Positions 54,501 through 64,000 of a stretch of DNA of 64,000 bases are shown in pieces. The DNA is taken from positions 1,364,001 to 1,428,000 of the forward strand of contig MU008168.1 in NCBI GenBank assembly GCA_010909165.1. Reading direction: 5' to 3'. The notes under the pieces were generated by a model that did no database searches, had not been told where the DNA came from, and saw nothing but the letters and a program-made list of their open reading frames with translations. The stretch comes from Anthoceros angustus. Its lineage: Eukaryota > Streptophyta > Anthocerotopsida > Anthocerotales > Anthocerotaceae. Each line of letters begins with the position of its first letter. Within the stretch, counting starts at the first letter, position 1. The position numbers were made by a program, and so were the translations under genes.

Positions 54501-54910
54501 GGGTGTCGGGGACGCTAACTTCACAGACATGGAGGTGATGCTCTGCTTTAGCGATATTCATTCTACCACTCTCTAGCAGACTTTAAACTCGCTGATGATC
54601 CGCGTTGCAGACTCTGGATGCAGACAAGAAAAAGCTGAATGCTTCTTCCGGCCGAGTTGCCGTCCGTGACATAGTCCAGTTCGTCCCGATGCGGGCAGCG
54701 GCACGTGAGTTCCCCCTCAACAACAACAACAAACTTTCTATACCAATTTGCAGTCTTGCTAAACCTGATCCACCAAACATCACTTCCTTGACCGCAGGTG
54801 GCGTCAATCTCGCCAACTTGCTGCTCGCAGAGCTTCCTTCCCAGCTGCTGGACTACATGAAGCTGAGAGGAATTGTTCCGAACAAAACGGAGCTGAGACC
54901 AGTCCCTTGA
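51554..54910 (+). CDS. BON1: BONZAI-type copine (calcium-dependent phospholipid-binding protein)
   Basis: Sixteen exons in phase (51554-51685, 51797-51844, 51925-52073, 52162-52210, 52393-52449, 52574-52756, 52864-53001, 53140-53201, 53360-53462, 53562-53673, 53765-53841, 53933-54073, 54173-54337, 54421-54534, 54611-54704, 54798-54910) give 578 aa, the length I recall for Arabidopsis BON1. It starts MGQCFSDV, with Gly2 for myristoylation. C2A follows (LSFSASKLRDRDVLSK, then SDPMVV), then C2B (FSKSDPFLRLSRTSNNG, KIECFDFNTNGH), then the copine/VWA domain (SFMVSIDFT, DSLHYCDPTGRPNAYQ, DKRFPAWGFGGRP, VLLIITDGVITDM, LMIVGVGDANF). Copines act at the plasma membrane in calcium signalling and restrain immune responses in Arabidopsis. 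The weakest junctions are around C2A-C2B (52449-52574). The symbol means family, not proven orthology. Confidence 0.9.
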
Positions 54911-55302
54911 AGAGATCCAGGGATCCATTTTCTGATCTTCCACCGAGCATTGAATCCGCATCTCGTTTACAGTACCTACCTGAACAGACCAGAGCTCGGT
55001 CTAGCCGGTGAGCACCATCGTGACTCCTGCTGCAGTGCAGCCTGTCCTGCTGGAAAATAGGGTTAGGGGTTTGCGACACTCTACAGGGGAACTTGGAGCT
55101 GATGCGATCCCGTAGAACTCAATTTCAGAGTCCCGAGTGGGAAATCGAGAATTGGAATACGTTGGTGGTATATGCGTACCTGCCGATCTTTATCCGCCTC
55201 CCTGCTGAAACCTTGAAAGATAAGTTTGGAACTGTGTCTGTGCAAGTGAGCTTGACGGGGAGAGATAAGCAAGGTTTGAAACGCAGGCCTTGGAGAGGAG
55301 GG
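54911..55302. promoter_or_regulatory. Interval between copine and UMP synthase genes
   Basis: A 392-bp interval. The frame of the UMP synthase first exon is open upstream to an ATG at 55093, but the added 70 residues show no transit-peptide character or family match, so this is taken as promoter/5-prime UTR. Confidence 0.45.
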
Positions 55303-57285
55303 ATGGTCGGAATTGTGGTGGCGTCCGCGGGGCATGAGCAGCTGGTGGACGCCTTGTACGATGCGGAGGCTGTGAAATTCGGGAGCTTCAAGCTCAAGAG
55401 CGGGGTGCAGTCGCCGATTTACATCGATCTGCGGGTGATAGTGTCGCACCCGGCATTGCTGAAGCAGGTGGCAGAATGCATGTGGGAATCTGCGCAGGGG
55501 GCGGAGGGGAAGCAGGATGTGATATGTGGGGTGCCATACACGGCGCTGCCCATCGCCACATGCATCTCGCTGGCGCACGGCGTGCCCATGGTGATGCGGA
55601 GGAAGGAGGTGAAGGATTACGGCACCAGGAAGGCCATCGAGGGCGCCTTCCGCGCGGGCGACACCTGCTTGGTGATCGAGGATTTGGTCACCAGCGGGGC
55701 CTCGGTGCTGGAGACGGTGGAGCCGCTGGAGGCCGTGGGCTTGAAGGTGACCGACGTAGTGGTGCTCATCGACAGGGAGCAGGGGGGGCGGGCTAATCTG
55801 GCCGCCAGGGGCTTGAAGCTGCACGCAGCTCTGACGCTGACCCACATGGTGGACGTGCTTGTGCGGCATGGCAAGCTGGCGGAAGATGTCGCAGCGTCGG
55901 TGAAGAAGTTCGTGGCTGAGAACCAGACCACTGTTCCGGTTCCGGTTCCGGCTCCGGCGCCTGCCCCTGTGCTTGTACGGGCAAGGAGGTTGCCTTATGC
56001 CGACAGGGCTGCGCTAGCAAGTAACCCAACTGGGAAGAAATTGTGGGAGCTTATGGAGCGGAAGAAGAGTAATCTGTCACTGGCTGCTGATGTCTCCACC
56101 GCCGAGGAGCTCTTGAGGCTTGCTGACACGGTGAGGGGTTGCTTCTGTGTGTTTCTCCATGAGCTTGATCATGTTAAATGTGGGTATGAAACTGAGCTTA
56201 TGAACCTTGCCTCTCAGGTAGGCCCTGAGATTTGTGTTCTGAAGACCCATGTGGACATCTTGCCAGACTTCTCCCCGGACTTTGGTGCCAAGCTTAGAGT
56301 GGTGAGGAGCTTGTCTTTGCACTGGCTTGGACGTTTTCACCAGTTCTTGTGTTCTTTAACAACGAACTTGTGCGCCACGCGTTAGTGGACAGACAATCCT
56401 TATGGGTGACTGGTTGGTAGATTGCAGACAAGCACGACTTCCTAATCTTCGAGGACAGGAAATTCGCAGACATTGGGAACACAGTTACCATGCAATATGA
56501 AGGGTGAGTTGCTACTCTTGGTCTCTGTGTTATTGATGAGGTAATTTTGGCGTTGTTTTCTTGAGTGTTATTAATGGCTTGGGTCCGCATCTGTACCTGT
56601 ATAGAGGCATTTTCAAGATTGTTGAGTGGGCGGATATCACAAATGCCCATGTTGTATCAGGTCCAAGTATCATCGATGGTCTGAAGCTCAAGGTACATAC
56701 TCGACAGTCGTTCTGTACAGTTCTGTAGCCGCTGGCCAGAGGCTTTGAGACTGAGCCGCTACTGACTGGGTACTGACTGGTCATGAACTCGGCAGGGATT
56801 ACCTAAAGGAAGAGGGCTTCTGCTGCTTGCGGAAATGAGTTCAGCTGGGACGCTTGCCAAGGGGGACTACACCTTAGCAGCCGCCAACATTGCTGCACAG
56901 CATCCAGACTTCGTCATCGGTTTCATCTCGGTAAATCCTGCAGGGTGGCCACAAGGGTCACCCAGCAACCCAGCATTGGTTCACATGACCCCAGGTGTGC
57001 AGTTGAGTGTTGGCGGAGATGCCTTGGGTCAGCAATACAACACACCGGACTCTGTAAGGCTTTGTTCTCCTATGTCTTGCTTTGCCGTTCCGCCTTAGTC
57101 AATGCCGAACGAAGCATCTTTCTCATTCCCCACCCATTTTGTGGGCGCAGGCGATCCGGGAAAGAGGTAGCGACGTCATCATCGTTGGGCGAGGTATCAT
57201 CAAAGCTAAGGACCAAGCCTCGGCAGCTAAGGAGTATCGTGTTGCTGGTTGGACTGCCTATGAGAGGAGCATCAGTTCAGACTAG
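55303..57285 (+). CDS. UMPS: Bifunctional UMP synthase (OPRT + OMP decarboxylase)
   Basis: Exons 55303-56130, 56218-56301, 56421-56503, 56605-56692, 56796-57053 and 57151-57285 join to 491 codons. The N-terminal half is orotate phosphoribosyltransferase: [20 protein letters not shown] at the start and the PRPP-binding loop [14 protein letters not shown]. The C-terminal half is OMP decarboxylase: [15 protein letters not shown], with the catalytic Asp/Lys set, then the phosphate-binding region [12 protein letters not shown]. Between them is a Pro/Val/Ala linker ([12 protein letters not shown], about residue 210). The enzyme makes UMP from orotate in the last two steps of de novo pyrimidine synthesis, in the cytosol. 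The start is placed at 55303 because family proteins begin shortly before the [14 protein letters not shown] block; 55093 is the alternative. It converges with the gene at 57830-59169. Confidence 0.94.
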
Positions 57286-57829
57286 TTTACGGTCCTCTGA
57301 TTGATCCAGAGGTCACCGGCGAGTGCCACAACTTTTCAATTTATTGTAGAGCTCAGGTTAACCCTTAATGATATCATTAATTTGACAAGTGGATGAATGT
57401 TTCAAGTACGGCCATCCTCAATGACGACTTTGGACTTAAAGCATATATGCAAATCAGCTGCTGCAAACTCCCGGAACTCTCCTGCTCTAAAAACCTGCAA
57501 TGCCTCCAACCCAGGAGACGAGCCAGTGGATAGAGTCACGCCCGAACCAAGGATACGGTCTCCAACCTGAACTATGGACACAAACTACCTGGTAGATGGG
57601 GTCACGCCCGAACCAAAAATACGGTTTCCAACCTGAACTATGGAGACAAACTACCTAGTAGATAGAGTCACGCCTGAACCAAAGATTCGGTCACCTCCAG
57701 TGTCTGGCTTTCTTGGCCATTGTACCTCCGTCGCCATCTCTGTGTGGAAGATTGTCTTTCATACACACGGTAGAAATTGGCTTTCCATTTTTCATACAAG
57801 CTGCTTTGGCTGCACCAGAATCGATTTGG
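57286..57829. other. Convergent 3-prime interval
   Basis: Lies between two genes that end toward each other. It holds the 66-bp repeat listed separately; no gene is seen. Confidence 0.6.
57527..57700 (+). repeat. Three tandem 66-bp units
   Basis: GTCACGCC(C/T)GAACCAA recurs at 57535, 57601 and 57667, exactly 66 bp apart. The block between includes CCAACCTGAACTATGGA and ACAAACTACCT. Confidence 0.92.
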
Positions 57830-59169
57830 TCAAAAGCTAAGAGACAAAAAAGGGCAGCATCGACAATTTTCCACCACATACCTTTCCATGTGCACACTGC
57901 GACGCGTCAGCATGATGATTGTACAGATCGGCACTACCGCTGCAAATAGATGCTTCAAAGTATGGCCGCTGACTATCGAGTGGGTCCAATCGTATACATT
58001 CGTGTCAAGAGCCTCGGCAAGCTTTGCGAGCACATACCATCCTGAACAAAAACACCAACATAAATGATCCAACATGACTGATCCACAATATGAGCCTAGG
58101 CTGCACGCACACAACAAGCACGGCATACACCGCAGCACCATGATGTCAACGTGAGAACCTCAACCATAAATCAGTGAATACCTGCGGCACATAACCAGTA
58201 CACAGAATGTGAATATCTTGGTGGCAGCATGATCGTCATGGCTGGGATGGCCACACATGGTACGAATTGCACTAAGGCATATGGCCTCAAATCATCTGCA
58301 AACCTGTAAATCATGTCAGCGAGGAACAGTTGATAACGAGTTGCTTTTGTCGAACAGAGGTCTCACAACAGAGAACAGGTAGGTTTGTTTGCAGGGCAGT
58401 TACCGCCAGTAAGCCACACTCGTTATCCCTGCAGCCAAGAGAGGCAGAAGAGAAGCACTGCCGGAGTGCTCATCTATTCTTTCGATTATGAATACAGCCA
58501 TAACCGAAGAGAAGGCGATGGTCATCTGCACACCCCAACTTGCATCAGACAAGCCAAAGATCTACCCCCGAGACACATATGCAGCTGACGAGAGGGAAAC
58601 GAATGACAAAAGGTGGATTTTGCTTGCAACAGGCTCGCAAAACAAACTCACCGGAAGGCGGTCCCACACAAGCGTGGCATCATTCGGGTTCAGATGATAG
58701 TATGCGGAGCCAAAGGCAGTGGAAGCGATTCCGAAAAAGAAGCACATCCATCCCCATACTTCTCCACGCAAACTGCGAACCAAACCAAATGTTAGCAACA
58801 AAAAATCAGCTGGAGACACAGAAGAACACCCAACCCGTTGCGTGGGGCATACCTAAGCCCGAAGCTGTCCTGAAGACAAAGGACCATGCCGGTGATGCCG
58901 ATTACGAGGAAAGGGAAGTTGGAAACCACGTTCAGAGTGTTGGGAATGCCTGAAAAGCAAGCCAACGCAATCTGATTCAATCAATGCAATGTTCTAATTC
59001 AGGACGTGTCAACCTAGGCAAGAGAGTAGCCACGAGGTTGCGTACCGAAGAAATTACGGCGATCCGCAAACAGGTGGTAAGATTGAGATTGCTTGATGCG
59101 GGGTGTAATGAGCATGAGCAGCAGAAACAGGACCACCGCGCTCCCCCACACCACGCATCGCTGAGCCAT
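57830..59169 (-). CDS. CREST / alkaline ceramidase-family membrane protein
   Basis: Exons 59169-59046, 58949-58853, 58772-58652, 58525-58404, 58303-58182 and 58041-57830 give 265 aa in phase. The protein is a polytopic membrane protein: an N-terminal segment (VVLFLLLMLIT), then NVVSNFPFLVIGITGMVLC, GWMCFFFGIASTAFGSAYYH, TIAFSSVMAVFIIE and further helices. All three CREST metal-site motifs are visible: SxxxH in SAYYH, an Asp in DDLRPYALVQF, and HxxxH in HTLKH. This family includes ceramidases and other zinc-dependent membrane amidases/lipid hydrolases; the substrate cannot be told. The last exon is read through to the first stop, and a further small 3-prime exon replacing YVVENCRCCPFL is possible. 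Confidence 0.85.
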
Positions 59170-61699
59170 TCTCCGTCTCCGCTCCAGAATTCGAAGTCAC
59201 ATTCCCCCAGTCGGGCGCCAGCACATCGGTCTTTCTTCGCAAGCATCGACCTGTGCTGTGTCACGTCTCGGGCATTCTGTCCCTCCCCTTCAGTTACCGT
59301 ATGTTATGTGCTGCACCTTCATTTCTTTTTATATGCATGCGCATGTGCTGCACCTTCATTTCTTTTTATATGCATACACTGTGCTGCACCTTCATTTCTT
59401 TGTATCATACGAGGCCCTTCCCCCTAGAGGAAGACGAAGTCTAATATAGCGCCGGTTTCCACCAAAACGGAGAATTGGGTAGAACCAGGTAAAAGGAATT
59501 GGGTAGAAACCATTATAAGACGACTTTGAATGTGAGAGACGCTGCATCTTCAGCTCCGGTGGTAAGTAGATCTTCTTGACTATGACATTTTGGGGGCCGG
59601 GAGGCCGGTTTAGGTAGACAATCGCAGGGGCAACCTATAAGTGAAGGTGAAGCAGGCGCAAATGCTCCAGGTGAGGGCAGCCCGGGCAGCTAGAAAGATC
59701 GCCTATTTCTGCGATCCGGGAGATCCGTTGATCCGCCTATTTCCGCGATCAGGGAGATCCATTGATTATCAAGCATGTTTTGCGACACTTGGATCCGGAT
59801 CCGGACAAGCTCCCTCTCCCATAGGGTTCTGTGGCCCACAAGGCCCACTCCAAGTGCATCCTCAAGATGGCTGCCTGGAATTGCAATAGATCACTCTAGG
59901 CACAGCCAGGTGGTATCCTCCACCTTCTCGCGGGCCACAACTTGATTTTTCTCGTAGAGACACACGAACATCAAACCAGGCATCTCCCAGCTTTCCATTC
60001 CTTTTCTCTCTTTAGAAATTATGTTTCTTCTCTCACACCCAAAGCTGTAGGTGAGGAGGAGCGTACTCCGCCGGGGCCTGACCCTCCTGCCCACGACATG
60101 AGGAGAGGAGAGTGAGGAGGAAGAAAGTGAAGAAGAGGCGGAAGAGGGTCACGGCAGGCAAAAGGTGGGAGAGGACAACTACCCTACTAGAAAGGGCAGC
60201 CTATGTTACACTCTATATTAAGATTTGGACCCCTGGATGTAACACTCATGTTCCAATTTTCGGGCCATGTAACACTTTTTGGGCCCCTTGTTACACTTTG
60301 GCTTGGAAATCAGACCATAGCTTTTATTGCAATGCAAAATGAAGGGGGACATGCACGATGGAGGTGGGCGTTCCTGCAGCAGCTTCTGCTGGACCCTTCC
60401 GTACCCCCACCCGAATCTTCTGCTGCGTACTGTCTTCCCTCTCATTCCTACCAAGTTCCATAATAAGTTCTACCAGCGAGGTCCGGTACTACCAGACGTT
60501 TAAGGACTCGTCCACATCCCTCAGCCAGCCACCACTAACCGTGCCACACCTCCTCCGTTCTTCACTGTCCACTCGTTCTTGCGTCTCCGTGGTCCGTCCG
60601 GTGTATGTCTTCACGCTCCGGTGGGGCGCGGGCGCCGCAGTGCCTCTGCAGCCGCGTCTGCATAAGCCAGGCTAGTCCGCGCTTTTTACACTCTTAGCTA
60701 ACCCGACTCGTCGTCAGCAACTGCTCCAGCACACTTAACCTCTATGTCCCGCTCACGATGAGCAGGGATCAAGGCTCTTCGGTACCTGCAACCACCACCA
60801 TGCGTTAGGGCTCGTCACCAAAGCCAGGATGATCCTCTCTGGAGTAGTCCACCTGCTCGGTGACTCGAGCAACGCATTCACACTCTACTTAGCACAAGTC
60901 AGTGCAACAGCGTCTAGGTAGAAAGGGCTTTCTCCAGTAACCCCTTTTTGCACACGGACTTCCGCAAACCCCAAATTGCATGCTAAAAACGCACTAAAAA
61001 CGGCCGTTTTGAAGAGTTTAGGTCTTGTTTATGCGTGGACAAACGAATTTGATTTTAAACTTTATCCAATTCTGAGCCCTCCTAAAAGGAGGTCATTCTC
61101 ACAACCGACATTGCAAACATTTAGAGTTTTTAGGGCTTGCTGTAATTCTGGTGCGCAAACTTGTTTGTGCACCAACCTTTCACTCATACCAGTCAATCCT
61201 AAGACTATACTCTCACTCTGGGAATTTTACAACACATCGTTTCTTAGACATTGCGACAATAATATCTTCGTGGACCTGATGCTCTTGATCTGCGTGCAAT
61301 GTGAGAATGAGAGTGGTATGGTCTGCACTTGGAGCTGGGCCCAGGACAAACATCTCAAGATTCAAAAGATGCAAAAAGTTCTCACTACTAGTTTAAAGTT
61401 TTAACCACTAGAAAAAAGATGAGGGCTAAGTCAAGATAAGGACATATCCACATTAGGGAGGTGCACAAAAAAGGTTGAAACATCAAAAAGACAATTTAAA
61501 ACAACAAAAATATCAAAAAAATAAAAAAATACCAAAATTTTACAGCAAGTGCGCGCACTTGCCTAAAAAAATTGGATTTTTGGGGATTTTTTCGTATTTT
61601 TTAGATTTTTTGCTCTTTTTTTTCTTTGGATGAACTGTTTGGAAATGCACTAGGAGGCATGAACCATATGTGTTCATGTTCCTAAGCCCTTCTTGACCT
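59170..61699. other. Intergenic with short repeats
   Basis: No gene is accepted. At 59302-59401 there are three copies of GTGCTGCACCTTCATTTCTT (about 41- and 36-bp spacing). At 59696-59766 there are two copies of a 37-bp unit (CGCCTATTTCTGCGATCCGG and the following bases). Frames at 60112-60675 and 60976-61404 have no recognisable domain. Confidence 0.5.
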
Positions 61700-62050
61700 T
61701 GGATGCGCGCACTTGTGCACGAACCTGGGCCTCCTTGCCCACTGGTGCGCGCTCAAGTGCACGCACCTGGGCCCACTTGCCCCCTGGTGCGCGCACCTGG
61801 GCCCCCTTGCCCCCTGGTGCGCACACAAGTGCGCTCACCTAGGCCCCCTTGCCCCATGGTGCACGCACTTGTTCACCCAGTTGGGCCCCCTTGCCCCCTG
61901 GTGCGTGCACTTCTTCGTCCACTTGGGCGCCCTTGTCCCCTGGTGCATGCACTTGTTCACCCACCTGGGCTCTCTTGCCCCCAGGTGCGCACACCTGCGT
62001 CTTCTTGCCCCCGAGTGCGCAAACTGTTTGCGCACCTAGATCTTATTGCT
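61700..62050 (+). repeat. Repeat of CACCTGGGCCCCCTTGCCCC-type units
   Basis: Roughly nine to ten units of about 30 bp alternate TGGTGCGCGCACTTG and CACCTGGGCCCCCTTGCCCC, often paired into about 60-bp higher units. Several frames stay open because the repeats lack stops; their translations (HLGPLAPWCA and similar) are not taken as genes. Confidence 0.88.
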
Positions 62051-62342
62051 CATTTTGCGCAAACAAGCTTGCACACTATCACGTTGGGCGCACAAACTTT
62101 GTTTTCGCACTCATCTCGTGATGTCTGTTTTCTAACAAAAATGCTTGTATGGGATGAGCGGCAAACATGCACAAATAGCATATAACTAACGGTTCTGATT
62201 ATCTTCACCTCTTCAAAATGGCGGTGCCCAACCATGGATGTAACATATTGTGACCAAATGAACATGTAGGGTGTAGCGCCGCAGGGTTGAACACCACATG
62301 AAAATTAGCAAACACCCTCAAAAAGAGCCTAAAAAAAAGCAA

Positions 62343-62417
62343 ATATGCATACCCAGATATCAGGGCAGTCCACGTCACCACATCCTTTGTATTCATCCTG
62401 TCAAAAACCTAGCATGC
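62343..62417 (-). pseudogene. PPR motif fragment
   Basis: On minus the frame reads VFDRMNTKDVVTWTALISGYA, which strongly fits the PLS-type pentatricopeptide consensus (VFDxMxxKDVVTWTALISGYA). A stop codon (TAG) sits two residues before it, and the downstream frame soon loses all similarity. It is an isolated piece of an organelle RNA-editing-type PPR gene, not a working gene. Confidence 0.7.
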
Positions 62418-63370
62418 CTCTTTCAGGTAGGGTCCGGCAAACTGCTCCAACGGACCCAGGGCGGACGGGCTCAGGTCCTTCCTTCGGCAAGACTGGTGGA
62501 TGAGGGGCCCACCGGAGGGTAGGGCCCACCGGCTCCTGGGGAGCAGTCCAATCCGGGCCGAGGTGAGACCCAGAATCCTGCCGGAAGGCAGGGATTAAGA
62601 ATAATTAGGCTAGGCGCCCCTTCAACGCTAGGGTTAGGGATTGGTTTGCCCAGCAGCGGAGTCAGCCGGGGTTAGCAACCCAATCGTCATAGGCGTAGGT
62701 AGCCACGCGTGAGGGATCCAGTATCCCTCCCGCGTGTGTAGGTAGCTGGTCGTAGGGCCAGCCCATGGGCTGATTCGTAGGGCCAGCCCATGGGCTAATA
62801 AAGGCGCAGCTTTAGAGGCTACATAAGAGGGAGATCGCCGCCCCTGTAATGTGATTTTTCCTTTTGGGGTTGATTCCGCATGGTGTATGAAGTCCTTCTG
62901 AACCAAGTGTGAGTGCATTGCCTGAGTCACCATGCCGGCGAACTACCCCGGAGAGGATTATCTTGGCTTTGGTGACGAGCCTTAATGCGTGGTGGTGGTT
63001 GTAGGTGTTGAGGCGCCTCTACCCTTGTTCCTCAAGGGCGAGGGGAAGATGTATGGGAGGTTGTTGCCATTGTAATGTGATTTTCTTTTTGGGGTTGAAA
63101 TATTGCGCATTGTTGCATATTGTCCGTAAGAAGTCTGTCCCCCTCGCCATCGTTCTTGCAGAGTTTGCCACTTTCCCGTTTGACTTGAGGGTCTGTTTCG
63201 TCCAACCAACTTCCTATATTGCCTCTATTCTTTAGAGGAAGCTCAATCCACTCACCCCACCTCCACTCCCCCCTACCTCCTCCTTGCTTTCCAATCCTCT
63301 TAGAAGTTAGCCTCTTTAGGTAGTAAGACTTGCTGGTATGCCCAGCAAGTCTGGACATACCTTTATAAGA
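62418..63370. other. Intergenic, possible LTR-like repeat
   Basis: A 24-bp duplication (CGTAGGGCCAGCCCATGGGC, at 62754 and 62778) precedes AATAAAGG. The 28-bp sequence TGTAATGTGATTTTTCCTTT, continuing TGGGGTTGA, occurs at 62846 and again with small changes at 63070. This could be an LTR or other repeat, but no boundaries are definable. No gene is seen. Confidence 0.4.
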
Positions 63371-63379
63371 ACGTTGTGA

Positions 63380-63800
63380 TTAAGCATCTTGAACTTAGAT
63401 CGGTACTTAGTTGGGGTGCGTAAAGGGAGTGGATGTCCCTTGTACAAGTAGCTTAAGCACACCATGGTACAACCTGAGCTAAGCTTAGATCGGTACTTAG
63501 TTGGGGTGCCTAAAGGGAGTGGATGCCCTTTGTGCAAATAAGCATCCTGAGCTTAGATCGGAACTTAGTTGGAGTGCCTAAAGGAAGTGGATGCCCTTTG
63601 TGCAAGTAGCTTAAGCACACCATGGTACAAGCTGAGCTTAGATCGGAACTTAGTTGGAGTGCCTAAAGGAAGTGGATGCCCTTTGTGCAAGTAGCTTAAG
63701 CACACCATGGTACAAGCTGAGCTTAGATCGGTACTTAAATGGGGTGCCTAAAGGGAGTGAATCCCCTTTGTGCAAGTAGCTTAGGTACACCATGGTACAA
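63380..63800 (+). repeat. Tandem repeat, units about 69-89 bp
   Basis: CTTAGATCGG(T/A)ACTTAGTTGG and GTGGATGCCCTTTGTGCAAG recur about five times (near 63395, 63484, 63553, 63639 and 63722) with one shortened unit. A (CTT)n run lies at 63860-63883. Confidence 0.9.
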
Positions 63801-64000
63801 GTTGTTAAATACCAAATCCCATGACGGAAATTCGTCCTTAGTGGACTTAAATAGAATTCTTCTTCTTCTTCTTCTTCTTCTTCCTCCATCTTGAAAGAGA
63901 ACAACTCACATCTTAAAAAAAAAAATTCCATTTACGGAGATAAAATATCTCAATTCGAGATGAACAACCCACCTTTTTAAAAAAATGAAAAACCATTTAC

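Noticed and set aside
55093-55302. N-terminal extension of UMP synthase from the upstream ATG
   Set aside because: The added 70 residues show no targeting features and no family resemblance. The ATG at 55303 fits the usual start better, though the longer form is not excluded.
1-64000. tRNA, rRNA or snoRNA genes
   Set aside because: No cloverleaf with matching A and B boxes, and no rRNA-like sequence, was recognised by eye. A dedicated scan could still find one.

Overview
The window looks like nuclear DNA of a land plant with a very compact intron style: six intact-looking, intron-rich genes in the right half have mostly 50-100 bp introns, and there are PPR fragments and plant Copia and Gypsy elements. 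This pattern fits a lycophyte such as Selaginella best. That is an inference from intron size and gene content, not a species identification.

Layout. 1-5.5 kb: decayed Ty3/gypsy then Ty1/copia remnants, both on +. 6.1-12.4 kb: an F-box gene family in decay. A truncated copy (6.12-6.42 kb) is followed by two frameshifted copies facing each other in a large inverted repeat (arms about 6.64-9.12 and 10.04-12.35 kb) around a 0.9 kb spacer holding a PPR scrap. 13.2-30.24 kb: the most unusual part. A candidate 17 kb DNA transposon is bounded by perfect 33-bp terminal inverted repeats and a 4-bp GCTC duplication. Joining the flanks with one GCTC copy leaves an uninterrupted 84-codon reading frame. 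Inside are a decayed minus-strand gene whose C-terminal part resembles an N4/N6 (beta-order) DNA methyltransferase, and a decayed plus-strand gene with a DUF7869-like, possibly DDE-type, domain. The two point away from each other. A 6.7 kb Copia element (18.97-25.70 kb) with short LTRs, PBS and PPT sits within the plus-strand side. GC-rich palindromes and a 0.68 kb tandem duplication add further structure. 30.3-34 kb: intergenic, with a 47-bp minisatellite.

34-59.2 kb: the gene-rich segment. Minus strand: an armadillo-repeat protein; a SLOW GREEN 1-like plastid TPR protein; mitochondrial elongation factor Tu. Then 5 kb of AT-rich DNA with one small secreted DUF26/Gnk2-like protein. Plus strand: an X8-domain GPI-anchored protein, a BONZAI/copine (16 exons, 578 aa), and bifunctional UMP synthase. 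Minus strand: a CREST/alkaline-ceramidase family membrane protein, tail to tail with UMP synthase. 59.2-64 kb: no convincing gene, several tandem repeats and one PPR fragment.

The host genes are housekeeping or signalling genes (organelle translation, chloroplast biogenesis, pyrimidine synthesis, membrane/calcium signalling, lipid metabolism) and form no shared pathway. Splice sites were assigned by eye from GT-AG boundaries, reading phase and family resemblance. No computation or database search was done.
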